Below, in pieces: positions 42,377 to 43,872 of a stretch of DNA of 43,872 nt; the first letter of the stretch is position 1; every line of letters starts with the position of its first letter. This DNA is from WJLC01 sp964600865 (GTDB lineage Archaea; Nanobdellota; Nanobdellia; Pacearchaeales; GW2011-AR1). The position numbers and the translations under genes are program-made. The notes beneath the pieces were generated by a model. It was given only the letters and a program-made list of their open reading frames with translations. It was not told the DNA's origin and searched no databases. The DNA is taken from contig CAZRJP010000001.1 of assembly GCA_964600865.1 (NCBI GenBank), positions 1 through 43,872 on the forward strand. Direction: 5' to 3'.

Positions 42377-43588
42377 TTAATGGTAATCTAAAATTTGTTC
42401 TATAATTTCCTCTGCTTTTTTGAGTATTTCTGGACCTATTGCTAATTTAATCTCTCTTGTCCTTCCTCCTCTTCCTTTTGAAATAACTCTAACATTAATA
42501 ACACCAAGCATATCAAATTCTTGAATTATATCACTTACACGCCTTTGTGTTAAAATCTCACATTTATTTTGAGTGCATATTTTTTGGTAAGCATTATAAA
42601 CATCTCCAGTAAAAATAGGATCAGACTTATTTTTTTCAGAAAGTTTCATAATAGAATAAAGAACAAATTGGAATTGCTTTGGTTCTGTCCTAATAACATC
42701 TAACATTTTATCCTTCTCTATTTTATTATTTGCATGATCAATATGTTTTAATAATATTTTTTTAGAACCTTCCCTTTCACTTAATTCTCCCGCAACTCTT
42801 AACAAATCTAATGCTCTTCTAGCATCTCCATGCTCTCTTGCAGCAAAAGCAGCACACTTAGAGATAACCCCCTCTTCCATAACACCTTTTTTAAACGCTT
42901 GTTTAGATCTTTTTTTCAATATATCTCTTAATTGAAGCGCATCATAGGGTGGAAAAACAATCTCTTCTTCACTTAATGAACTTCTAACCCTGGGATCTAA
43001 TTCTTCTAAAAAAGTTAAACTATTACTAATTCCTACAATACATAATTTAGTTTTAGATAATTCAGAGTTTATCCTTGTTAAATTATATAAAAAATCACTA
43101 GAAATTTTTTTGATTGTTTGATCAACTTCATCAAGAATTAAAACAATTAATTGTTTTTCAGAATCAATTAAATCTACAAATTTATTATAAACAGCTTCTG
43201 TAGGTAATCCTGTAGTAGGAACCTCTTCTCCTAATTTTCTAATTAATTCTGCTAAAATCCTATACTCTGTATCTGATACCTTTTTTAATTTACAATTAAG
43301 ATATTCTATTCTTATTTTATCTGTTTTAGGATTCTTTTTTGCTCTTTTTAATAATTCTTTTTTAACATAATTAATAGAAAGAGTTTTTCCTGTTCCAGTT
43401 TTACCATATAAAAAAAGATTACTAGCTCTTTCTCCTCTTAATATTGGCGCAAGTATTGAAGCAATTTGATTTATTTGATCATCTCTGTGAGGAATATTCT
43501 CAGGATGATGCCCTGCTTGTAAAACAAATTTATTCTTAAATATGTTGTTTTGATCAAACGAATCAAAAATTTTATCTAATTCTACCAT
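42377..43588 (-). CDS. cdc6: Orc1/Cdc6 origin-binding initiator ATPase
   Basis: 403 residues. AAA+ domain with Walker A YGKTGTGKTLS (61-71), Walker B LIVLILDEVDQ (about 149-159), sensor 1 CIVGISNSL and the sensor 2 region HGDARRALDLLR. A winged-helix domain (about 300-403) with TQRRVSDIIQEFDMLGVINV follows. The protein marks the origin and loads MCM. Two ORB-like sites lie in the upstream intergenic DNA, as expected for an Orc1 gene next to its origin. First gene of the orc1-DP1-DP2 operon. Confidence 0.96.
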   Translation of the reverse strand: MVELDKIFDSFDQNNIFKNKFVLQAGHHPENIPHRDDQINQIASILAPILRGERASNLFLYGKTGTGKTLSINYVKKELLKRAKKNPKTDKIRIEYLNCKLKKVSDTEYRILAELIRKLGEEVPTTGLPTEAVYNKFVDLIDSEKQLIVLILDEVDQTIKKISSDFLYNLTRINSELSKTKLCIVGISNSLTFLEELDPRVRSSLSEEEIVFPPYDALQLRDILKKRSKQAFKKGVMEEGVISKCAAFAAREHGDARRALDLLRVAGELSEREGSKKILLKHIDHANNKIEKDKMLDVIRTEPKQFQFVLYSIMKLSEKNKSDPIFTGDVYNAYQKICTQNKCEILTQRRVSDIIQEFDMLGVINVRVISKGRGGRTREIKLAIGPEILKKAEEIIEQILDYH

Positions 43589-43672
43589 TTTTTATCTCTT
43601 TTATAATCTTAAAATTTTATCATTATTTAAATTCTTAGGTATTCCAAAATATTCTTAACACTGACACGTTGA

Positions 43673-43685
43673 TTTCCAGTGGAAA
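43673..43685 (+). promoter_or_regulatory. ORB-like motif 1
   Basis: TTTCCAGTGGAAA matches the inner part of the archaeal origin recognition box (TTCCAGTGGAAAC). It is followed by a short G-run (CTCGGGA), a weak form of the ORB G-string. Confidence 0.65.
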
Positions 43686-43770
43686 ATATCTCGGGAAATC
43701 CTTTAGCAAGGGAAAAAACCATTATGATTATATAAAAGATTATAACTACTCTAAAAAGAGAACACCTTTA

Positions 43771-43783
43771 TTTCAAGTGGAAA
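43771..43783 (+). promoter_or_regulatory. ORB-like motif 2
   Basis: TTTCAAGTGGAAA has the same orientation as motif 1, 98 bp away, with one base changed (C to A). It lacks a G-string, so it is more like a mini-ORB. Confidence 0.55.
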
Positions 43784-43872
43784 ATAAAATAAAAGAAAAG
43801 AAAAATTATTTTTTAATTTGAAAAAATATTTGTTTTTATTGTTTTCATTATATATTAAGGATTATATATTAT

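Larger units (their letters stand above)
43589..43872. other. Probable replication origin (part), upstream of orc1/cdc6
   Basis: 284 bp without a gene, running to the window edge. Two ORB-like motifs face the same way. A very AT-rich stretch (43784-43872) after the second motif could be the unwinding element. A TATA-like TTTAAATAA at about 43624-43632 could serve orc1 with a short leader. Position next to orc1 and PolD genes matches known archaeal origins. Confidence 0.6.

Overview
The window looks like a scaffold piece from a low-GC DPANN archaeon of the Woesearchaeota/Pacearchaeota kind. Archaeal markers are family-D DNA polymerase (both subunits), Orc1/Cdc6, RadA, an RPA-like protein, aEF-1beta, a prepilin-peptidase/class III signal peptide system, a TyrRS of eukaryotic type, and many leaderless starts with a TATA box 23-27 nt upstream of the ATG. 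The finer lineage is inference. There is one 100-N scaffold gap (31786-31885).

Layout. 1-2015: N-terminal two thirds or so of a secreted, sequon-rich surface protein, cut by the window edge. 2045-8199: ndk, radA carrying two inteins, a YdjM-like membrane protein and an RPA-like ssDNA-binding protein. 8337-9427: aEF-1beta, a 55-bp tandem duplication repeating a 20-codon mini-ORF, and a HIT-fold protein with a broken histidine triad. 9407-23620: a large type IV pilus-like locus on the minus strand with a prepilin peptidase, about ten pilin-like or one-TM proteins (five too short for a usual ORF cutoff), a two-module TadC/FlaJ platform and a TadA/PilT ATPase interrupted by an intein. Next to it are two coiled-coil proteins on the plus strand, then two paralogous multi-TM proteins and a PRC-barrel protein. 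23731-27021: an M50-like protein without HExxH, then a Hef-like helicase and an ERCC4/HhH nuclease encoded separately with a small Cys/His protein between them. 27011-33975: ThpR, arginase/agmatinase family, M16 protease, a homologue of the Arm/Rmt 16S rRNA methyltransferases coupled to a 3-methyladenine glycosylase, a 56-bp tandem array, a TGS GTPase and TyrRS. 34092-35831: a TctA-like permease and a secreted DUF1566 protein. 35840-43872: DP2 (with intein), DP1, Orc1/Cdc6 and a probable replication origin with two ORB-like motifs.

The genes fall into three functional blocks: replication and recombination (origin, Orc1, PolD, RadA, RPA, Hef pieces, glycosylase), a cell-surface pilus or secretion machine, and translation or RNA functions (TyrRS, aEF-1beta, rRNA methyltransferase, ThpR, TGS GTPase).

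The most unusual signals are: (i) a 41-bp element with terminal inverted repeats present three times inside the pilin operon, one copy lying in a 110-bp insertion bounded by a 15-bp direct repeat that splits a pilin reading frame; (ii) four full-length LAGLIDADG inteins, each placed at an ATPase or polymerase active site; (iii) an archaeal Arm/Rmt-type methyltransferase; (iv) two unrelated tandem arrays of about 55 bp at gene boundaries; (v) a perfect 10-bp inverted repeat between the radA TATA box and its start codon.
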